A stretch of DNA of 64,000 nucleotides from Pseudonocardia sp. HH130630-07 (GTDB lineage: Bacteria > Actinomycetota > Actinomycetes > Mycobacteriales > Pseudonocardiaceae), in assembly GCF_001698125.1 (NCBI RefSeq), contig NZ_CP013854.1, positions 2,480,001 through 2,544,000 of the forward strand, in the 5' to 3' direction. Positions 1 through 9,308 of this stretch are shown piece after piece (the first letter of the stretch is position 1; every line of letters starts with the position of its first letter). The notes under the pieces are model-generated. The model did not search any database, had not been told where the DNA came from, and saw nothing but the letters and a program-made list of their open reading frames with translations. Both the position numbers and the translations under genes were made by a program.

Positions 1-1
1 C

Positions 2-1708
2 CCGGACGACGCCCTGCAGCGGCGCAACGTCGTGATCGACCAGATGCGCCAGCAGGGCATGATCGACGACGCGCAGGCCCGGCAGGCCACGGCGGCGCCG
101 CTCGGGGTGGCGGACCCGCTGGTCCGGGTGCCGAACGGCTGCCTCGGGGCCGGTGACCGCGGCTTCTTCTGCAAGTACGTCGTCCAGTACCTCACCGAGG
201 CCGGCTTCTCCGAGGAGCAGATCAACCGGGGCGGCTACACGATCAAGACCAGCCTGGACCCGCGGGCGATGAACGAGGTCAAGCGGTCGCTGGACGCCGA
301 GGTCCCGCCGGACACCCCGAACGTCGCGAACGTGATGTCGCTGGTGCAGCCGGGCAAGGACAAGCACCGCGTGCTCGCGATGGGATCGAGCCGCACCTTC
401 GGCCTGGACGCCGACGCCGAGGAGACCAGCTACGGGCTGCCGTACCAGCCGGTCAACCTGGGCGCCGGTTCGACGTACAAGATCTTCACGGCGGCGACCG
501 CCCTGGAGAAGGGCCTCGGCATCAACTACTCGATGCAGGTCCCGCCGTCCGGGTACGCGTCCCCGATCTACGTCGACGGCAGCGGGCGCCCGATCCCGGT
601 CGGCAACGCCAGCGAGGGCCTGCCGCCGCGGATGAGCATGACCGATGCGCTGGCCCAGTCGCCGAACACCGCGTTCATCAAGCTGGAGGAGTTCACCGGG
701 GTCCCGGACGTCGTCGACATGGCGGTCCGGCTCGGGATGAAGTCGCTGGCCACGACGCCGTTCGTAGACCCGGGCAGCGGGGAGCGGACCGACCGCTCGA
801 TCGCCGAGGTGATCAAGGAGCAGAAGCTCGCGTCGTTCACCCTCGGCGTGACGCCGACGTCGGTGATGGAGCTCGCGAACGTCGGGGCGACGCTGTTCTC
901 CGGCGGTACCTGGTGCCCGCCGTCGCCGATCGACTCGATCACCGATGCGAACGGCAAGGACGTCCCGATCACCGAGGAGCCGTGCCAGCAGGCGGTGGAC
1001 CCGGCGCTGGCGAACACCCTGGTCACCGGCATGAGCAAGGACGACATCTCCGGCACGTCCGCGGCCGCGGCCCGGGCGGCGGGCTGGAACCGGCCGATGG
1101 CGGGCAAGACCGGGACGACCCAGCAGCACAAGTCGGCGGCGTTCGTCGGCGGGGTGCCGGAGATGTCCGGCGCGGTGATCACCTTCGACAACTCGAACTC
1201 GCCGCGACCGCTGTGCGACGGCGGCGGTGCCCCGTTCGCCTGCGGGAACGGCAACATCTTCGGCGGCAAGACCCCGGCCAGGACCTGGTACGGCGCCGTG
1301 GGGCCGCTGCTGGCGGGCACCCCGCCGACGCCGCTGCCCCCGACCGACCCGCGCTTCCTCGACGGTGGCGCCGAGTCCCGGATCCCGGACGTCGTCGGCC
1401 GCCCGCTGCGCGACGCGCGCGGCGAGCTGGAGGGCCAGGGCTGGCAGGTCACCACGCGCACGGTGGACAACCGGGCCGCGGAGGGCACCGTCGTCGGGCA
1501 GGAGCCGCGGGGTGCCGCGCTGCCGGGCGAGCAGGTGACGCTGCAGGTGAGCAGCGGCAGCGTGCCCGCGCCGCCCCCGCCGCCCGGCGCCGGCCCGCCG
1601 CCGGGCGGTCCGCCGCCTCCCGGTGGCCCGCCGCCGGGTGAGGGCGACGGCGGTGGTGACGGCGACGGCGGGGACGACGGCGGCGGACCTCCGCCCGGCG
1701 ACGGCTGA
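2..1708 (+). CDS. Class A penicillin-binding protein, C-terminal part (5' truncated)
   Basis: The frame is open to the window edge, so the N-terminal glycosyltransferase part lies upstream. What remains is a peptidoglycan transpeptidase. Counting from the internal GTG at 32, the SxxK nucleophile motif STYK starts at residue 147, SPN at 210-212 and the KTG motif (KTGTT) at 359. A single PASTA-like domain follows (from about RIPDVVGRPL), then a Pro/Gly/Asp-rich low-complexity tail. These are the penicillin-binding domain and serine/threonine-kinase-style cell-wall sensor module of actinobacterial PonA-type enzymes that cross-link peptidoglycan outside the membrane. The tail is very Pro-Gly rich, as is common in this phylum. 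The true start cannot be seen. Confidence 0.9.
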   Translation, partial: PDDALQRRNVVIDQMRQQGMIDDAQARQATAAPLGVADPLVRVPNGCLGAGDRGFFCKYVVQYLTEAGFSEEQINRGGYTIKTSLDPRAMNEVKRSLDAEVPPDTPNVANVMSLVQPGKDKHRVLAMGSSRTFGLDADAEETSYGLPYQPVNLGAGSTYKIFTAATALEKGLGINYSMQVPPSGYASPIYVDGSGRPIPVGNASEGLPPRMSMTDALAQSPNTAFIKLEEFTGVPDVVDMAVRLGMKSLATTPFVDPGSGERTDRSIAEVIKEQKLASFTLGVTPTSVMELANVGATLFSGGTWCPPSPIDSITDANGKDVPITEEPCQQAVDPALANTLVTGMSKDDISGTSAAAARAAGWNRPMAGKTGTTQQHKSAAFVGGVPEMSGAVITFDNSNSPRPLCDGGGAPFACGNGNIFGGKTPARTWYGAVGPLLAGTPPTPLPPTDPRFLDGGAESRIPDVVGRPLRDARGELEGQGWQVTTRTVDNRAAEGTVVGQEPRGAALPGEQVTLQVSSGSVPAPPPPPGAGPPPGGPPPPGGPPPGEGDGGGDGDGGDDGGGPPPGDG

Positions 1709-1825
1709 GCCGTTCCGCTCCGGTCGGTGACCGTCGCCCGCACCGGGTCACCCGGCCGGGGACGACCCGCCCGCGAGGGGTGTCGAAAGGACGCGTCATC
1801 GCTGGTCCGGGCCTAGCATGCGGAC

Positions 1826-2296
1826 ATGGCCGTGCGGTGGAGGAGCAGGCGTACCGCGCCCGGCCCCACCGACGACGAGCGCTGGGGCGTGGCGCGGCTG
1901 GTCGCGCAGCGGGAGGCGGAGCGCCGCGCGGGCCGGGTGCCGCACGCCCCCGTCGAACGCACCGAGACTGACGGGCCCAGGAACTCCGCCGGGCCCGCGG
2001 ATCCTGCCGGGCCCACGGATCCTGCCGAGCCGACGGGGCCCGCCGAGCCGACCGGGCCCGCCGAGCCGACCGGGCCCGCCGAGCCCGCCGTGGTCCCCAG
2101 CCAGCGGCGGCCCCGGCCGTCCGGCGTCGTCTACCGGCCCCCGGCCGTGTCGGCCCGCCCGCGGGTCGACCTCGACAACGGGCTGCTGGGTTTCTCCCGC
2201 CTCACCCGGGGCCGCAACGGGTCGCGGGCGTTCGCACTCGTCTTCGCGGCGATCTACCTGGTGATCATCATCCAGACGTTGTCCACGATCGTCTGA
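1826..2296 (+). CDS. Small Pro-repeat protein with C-terminal membrane anchor
   Basis: This 156-residue protein has no family I recognise. It has a basic N-terminus (RWRSRR), a central run of near-identical six-residue GPAEPT repeats encoded by an 18-bp tandem DNA repeat (about 2036-2090), and one hydrophobic C-terminal segment (FALVFAAIYLVIIIQTL) that looks like a tail anchor or single membrane helix. It lies between the penicillin-binding protein gene and an MFS gene on the same strand, so a cell-envelope role is possible but unproven. The ATG at 1826 is chosen because it opens the basic N-terminus. No strong ribosome-binding site is visible. Confidence 0.6.
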   Translation: MAVRWRSRRTAPGPTDDERWGVARLVAQREAERRAGRVPHAPVERTETDGPRNSAGPADPAGPTDPAEPTGPAEPTGPAEPTGPAEPAVVPSQRRPRPSGVVYRPPAVSARPRVDLDNGLLGFSRLTRGRNGSRAFALVFAAIYLVIIIQTLSTIV

Positions 2297-2400
2297 GGTG
2301 TCCGCCGGGGGAGTCGGTGCCCCCGATTACTGTGGCCGGAGCCGGGTGGGTCCTTCTCCGGCGTCCCCCGCGGAGGAGGTGAGCGGCGATCACCGCACCC

Positions 2401-3759
2401 GTGTCCCCGGAGGCACCGCGCGCCGAGCACGGCGGGTCGTCGGTGCTCTCGATCCCGGCGTTCCGCCGCCTGTGGTCGGTCACCATCCTCACCTCGACCG
2501 GCGAGTGGATGTCCCTGCTCGCCCTGACCTCGCTGGCCACGCACCTGACCGCCGGGGCGGGGTACACCGCGCAGAGCTTCGCGCTCGGCGGCGTCGTCGC
2601 GACCAAGCTCGTCCCGTCGTTGCTGCTCGGGCCGCTCGCCGGGGTGCTGGCCGACCGGTTCGACCGGCGCACCGTGATGGTCGTCTGCGACCTGGCGAAG
2701 TTCGGGCTGCTGGTGTCGGTCCCGTTCGCGGGGTCGCTGTGGTGGCTGCTCGTGGTCACGCTGCTGATCGAGCTGTGCACCATGTTCTGGATCCCCGCGA
2801 AGGATGCCGCGGTCCCCAACCTGCTGCGCCGCCCGGACCAGATGGAGGCCGCCGCCCAGCTCGGGCTGGTGGTCACCTACGGGGTCGCGGTGCTGGCCGG
2901 AGCCGGGCTGTTCGCGCTGGTCACCAAGGCCGCGCCGCTGATCGACGAGACCCACCCGATCGCCGCGGTCAACGTGGCGCTGTTCCTCAACTCGTTCGTC
3001 TTCCTGATCTCCGCGGTCGTGGTGGCGCTGCGGATCCCGGAGATCTCCGGCCGGCCCGCCGCGGCCGACCGGCGGGCGGTGCCGCCGTCGATGCTGTTCC
3101 TGCTCCGCGACGGGTTCCGGTTCGTCGTCGCCACCCCGCTGGTGCGCGGGCTGGCCGTCGGGATCGTCGGGGCCTTCACCGCGGGCGGTGCGGTGATCGC
3201 CACGGCGAAGCTCTACGCGTCGAGCCTCGGTGGTGGCGACGCCGCGTACTCGGTGCTGTTCGTGGCCGTGTTCGCCGGGCTGGCGGCCGGGATGGGGATC
3301 GGGCCGCGGCTCGCCCGCCGGCTGCCGCACGACCGGCTGTTCGGCACCGCGATCGTCGCCGCCGGGCTCTCGCTGGTGCTCGTCGCGGTCGCGGTGCACC
3401 TGTTCATGGCGATCGCCACGGTGCTGCTGGTGAGCTGCTTCGCCGGCATCGCCTTCCTCACCGGGCTGACGATCATCGGGACCCGGGTCGCCGACGAGGT
3501 CCGCGGTCGGATCAACGCGTTCGTCCAGTCGCTGGTGCGGCTGGTACTGCTCGGGTCGATGTCGCTGGTGCCGGTGATCGTCGGGATCGTCGCGACCCGG
3601 ACGGTCACGATCGCGGACCTGACGGTCGTCGTCGACGGGACCCGGTTCGTCCTGGCCGGGGGCGGGATCGTGGCCGCGGTCGTCGGTGCGGTCGCCCACC
3701 GTCAGATGGCCGGCCGCCGGTCCGAGCGGACCGGGAGCACACCGGAGGGAGTGTCGTGA
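2401..3759 (+). CDS. MFS transporter
   Basis: The 452-residue protein has about twelve hydrophobic segments. The MFS loop 2-3 signature appears as GVLADRFDRRTVM after helix 2, and a cytoplasmic linker sits in the middle. It resembles the MFS_3/enterobactin-exporter-like group, whose members export siderophores, drugs or other small molecules, but the substrate cannot be read from sequence. The GTG at 2401 is taken as the start. GGAGGAGG lies about 21 bases upstream, farther than usual, so a non-standard nearer start cannot be excluded. Its stop overlaps the start of holB (GTGA), implying translational coupling. Confidence 0.85.
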   Translation: MSPEAPRAEHGGSSVLSIPAFRRLWSVTILTSTGEWMSLLALTSLATHLTAGAGYTAQSFALGGVVATKLVPSLLLGPLAGVLADRFDRRTVMVVCDLAKFGLLVSVPFAGSLWWLLVVTLLIELCTMFWIPAKDAAVPNLLRRPDQMEAAAQLGLVVTYGVAVLAGAGLFALVTKAAPLIDETHPIAAVNVALFLNSFVFLISAVVVALRIPEISGRPAAADRRAVPPSMLFLLRDGFRFVVATPLVRGLAVGIVGAFTAGGAVIATAKLYASSLGGGDAAYSVLFVAVFAGLAAGMGIGPRLARRLPHDRLFGTAIVAAGLSLVLVAVAVHLFMAIATVLLVSCFAGIAFLTGLTIIGTRVADEVRGRINAFVQSLVRLVLLGSMSLVPVIVGIVATRTVTIADLTVVVDGTRFVLAGGGIVAAVVGAVAHRQMAGRRSERTGSTPEGVS

Positions 3760-4907
3760 GCGTCTGGAGCGATGTCGTGGGGCAGCCGGCGGCCGTCGCC
3801 GAGCTGGGGGCCGCCGCCGCGGACCCGGCCGCGATGACGCACGCCTGGCTGTTCACCGGGCCACCCGGGTCCGGCCGGTCGAACGCGGCGCGCGCGTTCG
3901 CCGCCGCGCTGCAGTGCCGCTACGACGGCTGCGGTGAGTGCGCGGCCTGCCGGACCACGCTCGCGGGGACCCACGCCGACGTCCGGGAGATCAACCCGGA
4001 GGGACTGTCGATCAAGGTCGACGAGATGCGCGCGCTGGTGCAGCTGGCCGCGCGGCGCCCGGCCACCGGCTCCTGGCAGGTCGTGATCATCGCCGACGCC
4101 GACCGGCTCACCGAGGGCGCGTCGAACGCGCTGCTCAAGGCGGTCGAGGAACCCGCGCCGGAGACGGTGTGGCTGCTCTGCGCGCCGTCGGACCACCCGG
4201 AGGACGTGCCGGTCACGATCCGCTCCCGGTGCCGCCCGGTGCACCTGCGCAGCCCTTCGGCGGAGGCCGTCGCCGGCGTGCTGCGCGAACGCGACGGGAT
4301 CGACCCGGAACAGGCCCGGTGGGCGGCCTCGGTGTGCGGCGGCCACGTCGGCCGGGCGCGCCGGCTGGCCCGTGACGCCGGGGCCAGGGCCCGCCGGGAG
4401 CAGATCCTCGGCGTCCCGACCAGCCTGCGCCGCCTCGGTGACGCGTTCTCCCACGCCGACGTCCTGATCCGGTCCGCGGAGGGCGAGGCGGACGAGCTGC
4501 GCGCCTCGCGGGACGGTGCCGAGCGCGAGGAGCTCGCCGTCGCGATGGGGGCCGGCGGTACCGGCAAGGGTGCGGCCGCCGCGGCGCGGTCGGCGAAGGC
4601 CGCCGAGCGGGACCTGGAGAAGCGGCAGAAGAGCCGGGCCACGCGCACCCAGCGCGACGCGTTGGACCGGGCCCTGGTGGACCTCGCCGGGTTCTACCGG
4701 GACGTGATCGTCGCCGCGTCCGGGGCCGAGGTGCCGCTGACCAACCCCGACCGGGAACGGGAGATCCGCGGCGCCGCCGCCGAGTGGGGTGCCGACTCGG
4801 CACTGCGCCGGCTGGAGGCGGTGCTGTCCTGCCGCGAGGGCCTGGAGCAGAACGTGAAGCCGCGGATCGCGGTCGAGGCGATGATGACGGCGCTGCACCG
4901 TGGCTGA
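3756..4907 (+). CDS. holB: DNA polymerase III subunit delta'
   Basis: This is the clamp-loader delta' subunit (383 residues), part of the complex that loads the beta sliding clamp at the replication fork. The start is the GTG overlapping the MFS stop. The N-terminal AAA+ domain has a P-loop GPPGSGRS (35-42) in which Arg replaces the Walker A Lys. This is usual for delta', which binds but does not hydrolyse ATP. A zinc module follows with Cys54, 59, 62 and 65. The sensor region SNALLKAVEEP and a C-terminal collar domain are present. A charged, Ala/Lys-rich insertion (around GAGGTGKG) precedes the collar domain, as often seen in actinobacteria. The gene also overlaps the next one by 8 bases. 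Confidence 0.93.
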   Translation: MSVWSDVVGQPAAVAELGAAAADPAAMTHAWLFTGPPGSGRSNAARAFAAALQCRYDGCGECAACRTTLAGTHADVREINPEGLSIKVDEMRALVQLAARRPATGSWQVVIIADADRLTEGASNALLKAVEEPAPETVWLLCAPSDHPEDVPVTIRSRCRPVHLRSPSAEAVAGVLRERDGIDPEQARWAASVCGGHVGRARRLARDAGARARREQILGVPTSLRRLGDAFSHADVLIRSAEGEADELRASRDGAEREELAVAMGAGGTGKGAAAAARSAKAAERDLEKRQKSRATRTQRDALDRALVDLAGFYRDVIVAASGAEVPLTNPDREREIRGAAAEWGADSALRRLEAVLSCREGLEQNVKPRIAVEAMMTALHRG

Positions 4908-5415
4908 TCCCGACGACCGGCCGCTCGTCCTGACCGCGCTGCTCGACGACGACACCCAGGGCCGCCTCGACGACCTGCGGGAGCGCCACTTCCCGCCGGA
5001 GCGCAACCACCTCGCCGCGCACCTCACGCTGTTCCACGCGCTCCCCGGCGACGCCGCGACCGAGGTGGCCGCGGACGTGCTGGCCGCCGCGGAACGGGTG
5101 CCGCTGCCGGCCCGGGTGGACGGTCTGCGGCTGCTGGGGCGCGGCGTCGCGTACACGGTGGCCTGCCCGGACCTGGTCGCACTGCGCCGCGGGCTCGCGT
5201 CGCGCTGGGCCGCGCGCCTGTCCCGGCAGGACACCGGGAAGTCCGATCTGCACGTCACCGTCCAGAACAAGGTGGACCCGGCCGTCGCCAGGGCGCTGCA
5301 CGACGACCTCGCCGCGGCGTTCACGCCGTGGACCGCGACGGTCACCGGGCTGGCCCTGTGGCGCTACGCCGGGGGCCCGTGGGAGCCCGGCCCGCGGTTC
5401 ACGTTCAGCCGCTGA
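4900..5415 (+). CDS. 2'-5' RNA ligase / 2H phosphoesterase family protein
   Basis: The 171-residue protein carries both HxTx motifs that define the 2H phosphoesterase fold: HLTL at residues 41-44 and HVTV at 118-121. Members hydrolyse or ligate 2',5'- or cyclic phosphodiester bonds in RNA or nucleotide derivatives; the substrate here is unknown. The GTG start lies inside the end of holB, so the two are translationally coupled. The 3' end overlaps the convergent peptidase gene by 11 bases. Confidence 0.85.
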   Translation: MADPDDRPLVLTALLDDDTQGRLDDLRERHFPPERNHLAAHLTLFHALPGDAATEVAADVLAAAERVPLPARVDGLRLLGRGVAYTVACPDLVALRRGLASRWAARLSRQDTGKSDLHVTVQNKVDPAVARALHDDLAAAFTPWTATVTGLALWRYAGGPWEPGPRFTFSR

Positions 5416-7663
5416 CCGTCCGGCTCAGCGCCACCTGGTCGCTGCTCCACTGCCCGGATCCCCGCAGCTCCGGCGGCCGGGGCCGGAAACCGGGGGCTCC
5501 GGTGAGCCCGGGTGTCAGATCGGTGACGGTCAGCGCGACCGGCTCCGGCCCCGGCCGGGTCAGCTCGACCCGCATCCCGGACGCCGGGACGGCGTGCAGC
5601 CGGATCTCGTCGATCGCCCCGTCCCGGCGCACCGCCGGGCGCCCGTCCGGCGCCACGACGACGGACGGCACCGGCCGATCGGAGTGCAGCGTGACCGACG
5701 TGGCTCCGCGGGCGCTCACGACCCGGACGACCAGCCGTTCCGGACCCCGTTCGAGGATCTCCACCACCGGGCCCGGCCGGTCGAGCGGCGTCGCCGGCCC
5801 GGACCGCACCGGCGCGTCGTCCGGCCACGGCAGGGCCCGGGCGGGCCCGTCGTCCAGGTACCCGGCGGTCCACGGGGCCGGGGCGGTGTCGGCGCTGATC
5901 CAGTGGGCCCCACCGGTGCCGGTGTCCTGCAGGAACGCCAGGTGCGACGCCTGCGGCCGGTCCGCGGACGGGCGGTCCAGCACCAGCCCGGTCCCGGCGA
6001 GGACGACGGCGAGCACCGCCGCGGTCACGGGCACCGGCCATCCCCGCCCGGCACCGGCGTCGGCGGTCGGCACGAGCACCACCGCGAGCAGCGCCAGGAC
6101 GACGACCTGCACCAGCACCGCGACACCGTCGGAGATCCCGGAGAGGGCGAACAGCTCCCAGCTCAGCGGGGCCAGCAGGACGGCGGCCGGTACCGCGCCG
6201 AGGGCGGCCACCGCCGTCCCGGCGACCGGGGTGCGGACGATCAGCACGGTGGCGACGAGCCCCAGCCCGGCACCGATCGCCGGCAGCGCGAACAGGAAGG
6301 ACACCCCGGGCACCGTCGCGGCGGTCAGCACGCCCAGCAGCGCGACGACCACGCCCGCCCCGGTGGCGGCCGCGGCGGCACCGGCCCACCGCCGCACCGC
6401 CAGGTACCAGAGCGCGGTGACCAGCACCGCCGTCGCCACGGCCGCGGACTGGAACGGGACCGGACGGTGCAGGAACGGCCCGACGTCGGCGTAGGCGGGC
6501 CGCAGCGCGACCAGCAGCTCCCACAGCCCGACCGACAGCACCGCCCCGACGACGGCCGCCACCGGCACCGAGACCACGACACCCAGCAGCCGGGGCACGG
6601 TCAGGACGCCACGTCGGCGCCCCGCCACGACCGCCCCGGCGACCGCGGCCAGCCCCAGTCCGGCCAGCGGCCACACCAGCCAGGCCGGGTACACCACGAG
6701 CAGCCCGAGGAACCGGAAGTAGGTGACGTCGTCCTCCGGCGCGGCGCCGGACGCGGCCGGATCGAGCGGTCCGAGATCACGCGCGCCGAGCACCTGCGCG
6801 AGGCCGAGCGCGGCCTCGCCGTGCCCCTGCACGCTCGCCGCGTCGAGGTTGACCGGGGAGTCCCCGGTGGTGTGGTAGTTCACCGGCTGCTCGATGAAGG
6901 CGAAGTTCAGGCCGGGCCGGCCGGCGTCGAGCACCCGGCTCAGATCGGTGTCGTTGTCCAGCAGGCGGTAGGCCTCGACGAGCGAGGAGTCCCCGACCGG
7001 GTGCGGCACGGCCTCCGCGAACGCCCGGACCAGGCCCGCGTTGCCGGTGGACGTCTGGAACATCAGCGACGGCCCGGACGTCCCGCGGGCCTCGAAGTTC
7101 ACGACGACCGTCGGGCGCGATCCGAGCTCCTCGCGGACCCAGGCCTGCGCGCCGAGCAGGCCGGGCTCCTCGGCGTCGGTGAACAGCACGACCAGGTCGT
7201 TGCGCAGCGGCGGACCGGTCCGTAGGGCCCGCACCGCCTCCAGGATGGCGGCGACCGAGGACATGTCGTCGGCGGCCCCCGGGCCGTTCGCGACCGAGTC
7301 GTAGTGCGCGGCGAGGACGACGGTGCCCGTCGGGTCCGTGCCGGGCAGCGTCGCGACCAGGTTGTCCACCGGGGCGGCGACCATCCGGCGGTCCCGGCCG
7401 TCCACACCGGTGGACGCGTGCACCCGGGTGGTGAGCCCGGCCGCCGAGAGCCGGGCCGACAGCTCGTCGCGCGTCTGCCGGGCCGCCGGGCTCCCGACCG
7501 GCCTGGGCCCGGTGGCCAGCTCCTCGACCGTGCGCATCGCGCGGTCCGCGGCGAACACCTGCGCCGGTGCGTCGGACGGGAGCGGGGCCGGGGCGCGCCC
7601 GTCCGCCCAGGACAGGCACGCCACCCCGACCAGGACCAGAACCGCCACCCAGCGCGTCACCAT
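5405..7663 (-). CDS. M28-family membrane-bound zinc aminopeptidase
   Basis: This is a large (752-residue) exported peptidase. After a signal/anchor segment (AVLVLVGVACLSWADG) comes an M28 domain with the di-zinc ligands in AAHYDSVANGPGAADD, the catalytic/metal pair in DAEEPGLLGA, and a further His in NYHTTGDSP. The C-terminal half has about eight hydrophobic segments followed by a lumenal-type beta domain. That layout matches vacuolar-membrane-protease-like M28 proteins, with the catalytic part outside the cytoplasm. The ATG at 7663 is preferred because GGGAG lies 12 bases upstream and the hydrophobic signal follows directly. A GTG at 7705 would add 14 residues. Confidence 0.85.
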   Translation of the reverse strand: MVTRWVAVLVLVGVACLSWADGRAPAPLPSDAPAQVFAADRAMRTVEELATGPRPVGSPAARQTRDELSARLSAAGLTTRVHASTGVDGRDRRMVAAPVDNLVATLPGTDPTGTVVLAAHYDSVANGPGAADDMSSVAAILEAVRALRTGPPLRNDLVVLFTDAEEPGLLGAQAWVREELGSRPTVVVNFEARGTSGPSLMFQTSTGNAGLVRAFAEAVPHPVGDSSLVEAYRLLDNDTDLSRVLDAGRPGLNFAFIEQPVNYHTTGDSPVNLDAASVQGHGEAALGLAQVLGARDLGPLDPAASGAAPEDDVTYFRFLGLLVVYPAWLVWPLAGLGLAAVAGAVVAGRRRGVLTVPRLLGVVVSVPVAAVVGAVLSVGLWELLVALRPAYADVGPFLHRPVPFQSAAVATAVLVTALWYLAVRRWAGAAAAATGAGVVVALLGVLTAATVPGVSFLFALPAIGAGLGLVATVLIVRTPVAGTAVAALGAVPAAVLLAPLSWELFALSGISDGVAVLVQVVVLALLAVVLVPTADAGAGRGWPVPVTAAVLAVVLAGTGLVLDRPSADRPQASHLAFLQDTGTGGAHWISADTAPAPWTAGYLDDGPARALPWPDDAPVRSGPATPLDRPGPVVEILERGPERLVVRVVSARGATSVTLHSDRPVPSVVVAPDGRPAVRRDGAIDEIRLHAVPASGMRVELTRPGPEPVALTVTDLTPGLTGAPGFRPRPPELRGSGQWSSDQVALSRTVSG

Positions 7664-7779
7664 GACGAGGAGGATCTCCCGCCCGCCGCTGCGACCGCGT
7701 CCCACTTTCGATCGATCTGCGGTGGGGCGGGGGCTGTCGGGGGCGCCGGACGGGGTCGGTACACTTGCGCACGCACCAC

Positions 7780-7856
7780 GCCGCCTTAGCTCAGTCGGTT
7801 AGAGCGACGCACTCGTAATGCGTAGGTCTGGGGTTCGACTCCCCAAGGCGGCTCCA
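7780..7856 (+). tRNA. tRNA-Thr (anticodon CGT)
   Basis: A full cloverleaf can be folded. The acceptor stem is GCCGCCT/AGGCGGC with discriminator T and an encoded CCA. The D arm is GCTC..GAGC, the anticodon stem ACGCA/TGCGT has loop CTCGTAA, and the T arm TGGGG/CCCCA has TTCGACT. Anticodon CGT reads ACG (Thr). The 3' part, from 7811 onward, is the attachment core of the adjacent integrated element, so the tRNA stays intact after integration. Confidence 0.95.
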
Positions 7857-7857
7857 C
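7811..7857 (+). repeat. attL: 47-bp core shared with attR
   Basis: The 47 bases from the anticodon loop of tRNA-Thr to one base past its CCA recur without mismatch at 44161-44207. The similarity continues 9 bases further left with two mismatches. The integrase gene starts 88 bases away. This is the classic arrangement for tRNA-3'-end integration by a tyrosine recombinase. Confidence 0.92.
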
Positions 7858-7945
7858 GTCAGAGGCCCTTTCCGGGCCTTCTGACCAGCTCAGAGGCAAG
7901 ATCGTGGCACGGTTTGTGGCACGAGATCCGCGTTAGCTTCGGCGC

Positions 7946-9280
7946 ATGGCCTCCTCGAAGCCCCGCCGCACACGCGGCAACGTCACGTGGCTCCCCAGCG
8001 GTTCCGCCCGCGTGAGCGTGTACGGCGGCGTCGACCAGGTCACGGGGAAGCAGATCCGGCTCCGCGAGACGGTGCCCGCCCGTGCCACGAAGCGGGAGAC
8101 CGAGCGCGAGGCGGACAAGGCCGTGACGCGCCTGCTCAACCAGGTCGACGAGCGCCGGAGCCCGCGGACCGAGGCGACGGTGAACCAGCTCATCGACCGC
8201 TGGCTCGACGTGATCGAGGTCGAGCGCAAGACCCGCGCCGGGTACGTCGGGAAGATCGAGAAGCACATCCGGCCGACGATCGGCCGGCTCCAGGTCGGTC
8301 GGGTGACGGCGGAGACGCTGGACACCCTCTACGCACGCCTCCGCCGGTGCCGAGACCACTGCCACGGCGAGAAGTACATCCAGCACCGCACGACGGCCGA
8401 GCATGTCTGCGACGAGCACTCGACCCGACGGAAGTGCGTGAAGATCGCGACGGGTGATCTGGACGCGAAGTGCAAGTGGTGCAGCCGGATCTGTCGTCAG
8501 CACGTCTGCACGCCGCTGTCGGCCGGGAGCGTGCGAGTGGTCCACGCGATCCTGAGCGGTGCGTTCCAGCGCGCGATCCGCTGGGGTTGGATCGCCACGA
8601 GCCCGGTCGACCAGGTCGACCCGCCGTCCGTGCCGCGGCCGAACCCGAACCCGCCCACCGCGGAGGAGGCCGCGCAGATCATGCAGGCGGCCGAGAGCGA
8701 CCCGGACTGGTCCGCGCTGATTTGGCTGACGATGACGACCGGTGCACGGCGTGGGGAGATCTGCGGGCTGCGGTGGCCCGACGTCGACCTGGAGCGCGGG
8801 GTGGTGGTGTTCCGGTCGAGCATCGGGCAGATCGCCGGGGACGTGTGGGAGAAGGACACCAAGACCCACCAGCACCGGCGGGTCACCATCGACCCGGAGC
8901 TGGTCCTGGTCCTGATGGCGCACCGCGAGCGGTGCGAGGCCCGCGCGGCCGAGCTGGACACGACGGTCCGGCGGGACGGGTTCGTGTTCTCGCCAGCGAT
9001 CGACGGGGCAGTGCAGCTGAACCCGGACACGGTTACCCAGCGGTACGGGCGGATGGTGAAGCGGCTCGGAATCACGACGCACCTGCACTGCCTCCGGCAC
9101 TACTCGGCGACCGAGCTCATCGCGGCCGGGGTGGACATCCGGACCGTCGCCGGGCGGCTCGGGCACGCGGGTGGTGGGTCGACGACGCTGCGAACCTACA
9201 CCGCGTTCGTGCTGGAGTCCGAGCAGCGGTCGGCCGCTGCGCTGGCGAGCCGCCGGCCGTTCTCCGCGAGGAAGAAGTGA
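7946..9280 (+). CDS. int: Tyrosine recombinase (integrase)
   Basis: This site-specific recombinase (444 residues) integrates and excises the element at tRNA-Thr. Catalytic residues are visible: Arg268 in TGARRGE, the HxxR box H381-R384 (HCLRH), His407 in GRLGHAG, and nucleophile Tyr418 in LRTYTAF. An arm-binding region and a SAM-like core-binding domain (from about QLIDRWLDVIEVERKTRAGY) precede the catalytic domain. A Cys/His-rich insertion of about 60 residues (roughly 130-190: CRDHCHGEKY, HVCDEH, KCKWCSRICRQHVC) sits between them and looks like a zinc-binding insert. The ATG at 7946 is the first good start after attL. Confidence 0.95.
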   Translation: MASSKPRRTRGNVTWLPSGSARVSVYGGVDQVTGKQIRLRETVPARATKRETEREADKAVTRLLNQVDERRSPRTEATVNQLIDRWLDVIEVERKTRAGYVGKIEKHIRPTIGRLQVGRVTAETLDTLYARLRRCRDHCHGEKYIQHRTTAEHVCDEHSTRRKCVKIATGDLDAKCKWCSRICRQHVCTPLSAGSVRVVHAILSGAFQRAIRWGWIATSPVDQVDPPSVPRPNPNPPTAEEAAQIMQAAESDPDWSALIWLTMTTGARRGEICGLRWPDVDLERGVVVFRSSIGQIAGDVWEKDTKTHQHRRVTIDPELVLVLMAHRERCEARAAELDTTVRRDGFVFSPAIDGAVQLNPDTVTQRYGRMVKRLGITTHLHCLRHYSATELIAAGVDIRTVAGRLGHAGGGSTTLRTYTAFVLESEQRSAAALASRRPFSARKK

Positions 9281-9308
9281 GGCCGTCGGACGGCGTACCG
9301 CGGGCGCC

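Noticed and set aside
568-1743. Long minus-strand frame opposite the penicillin-binding protein
   Set aside because: It is Pro/Ser/Gly-rich text mirroring the third-codon GC bias of the real gene, with no motif. The same applies to other long antisense frames such as 3702-5345, 15188-17776, 20472-22226 and 39181-41253.
2298-3755. Plus-strand frame upstream of holB read as an N-terminal extension
   Set aside because: The sequence before GTG 3756 is Arg/Gly-rich shadow of the MFS gene. The delta' fold starts at MSVWSDVVGQ.
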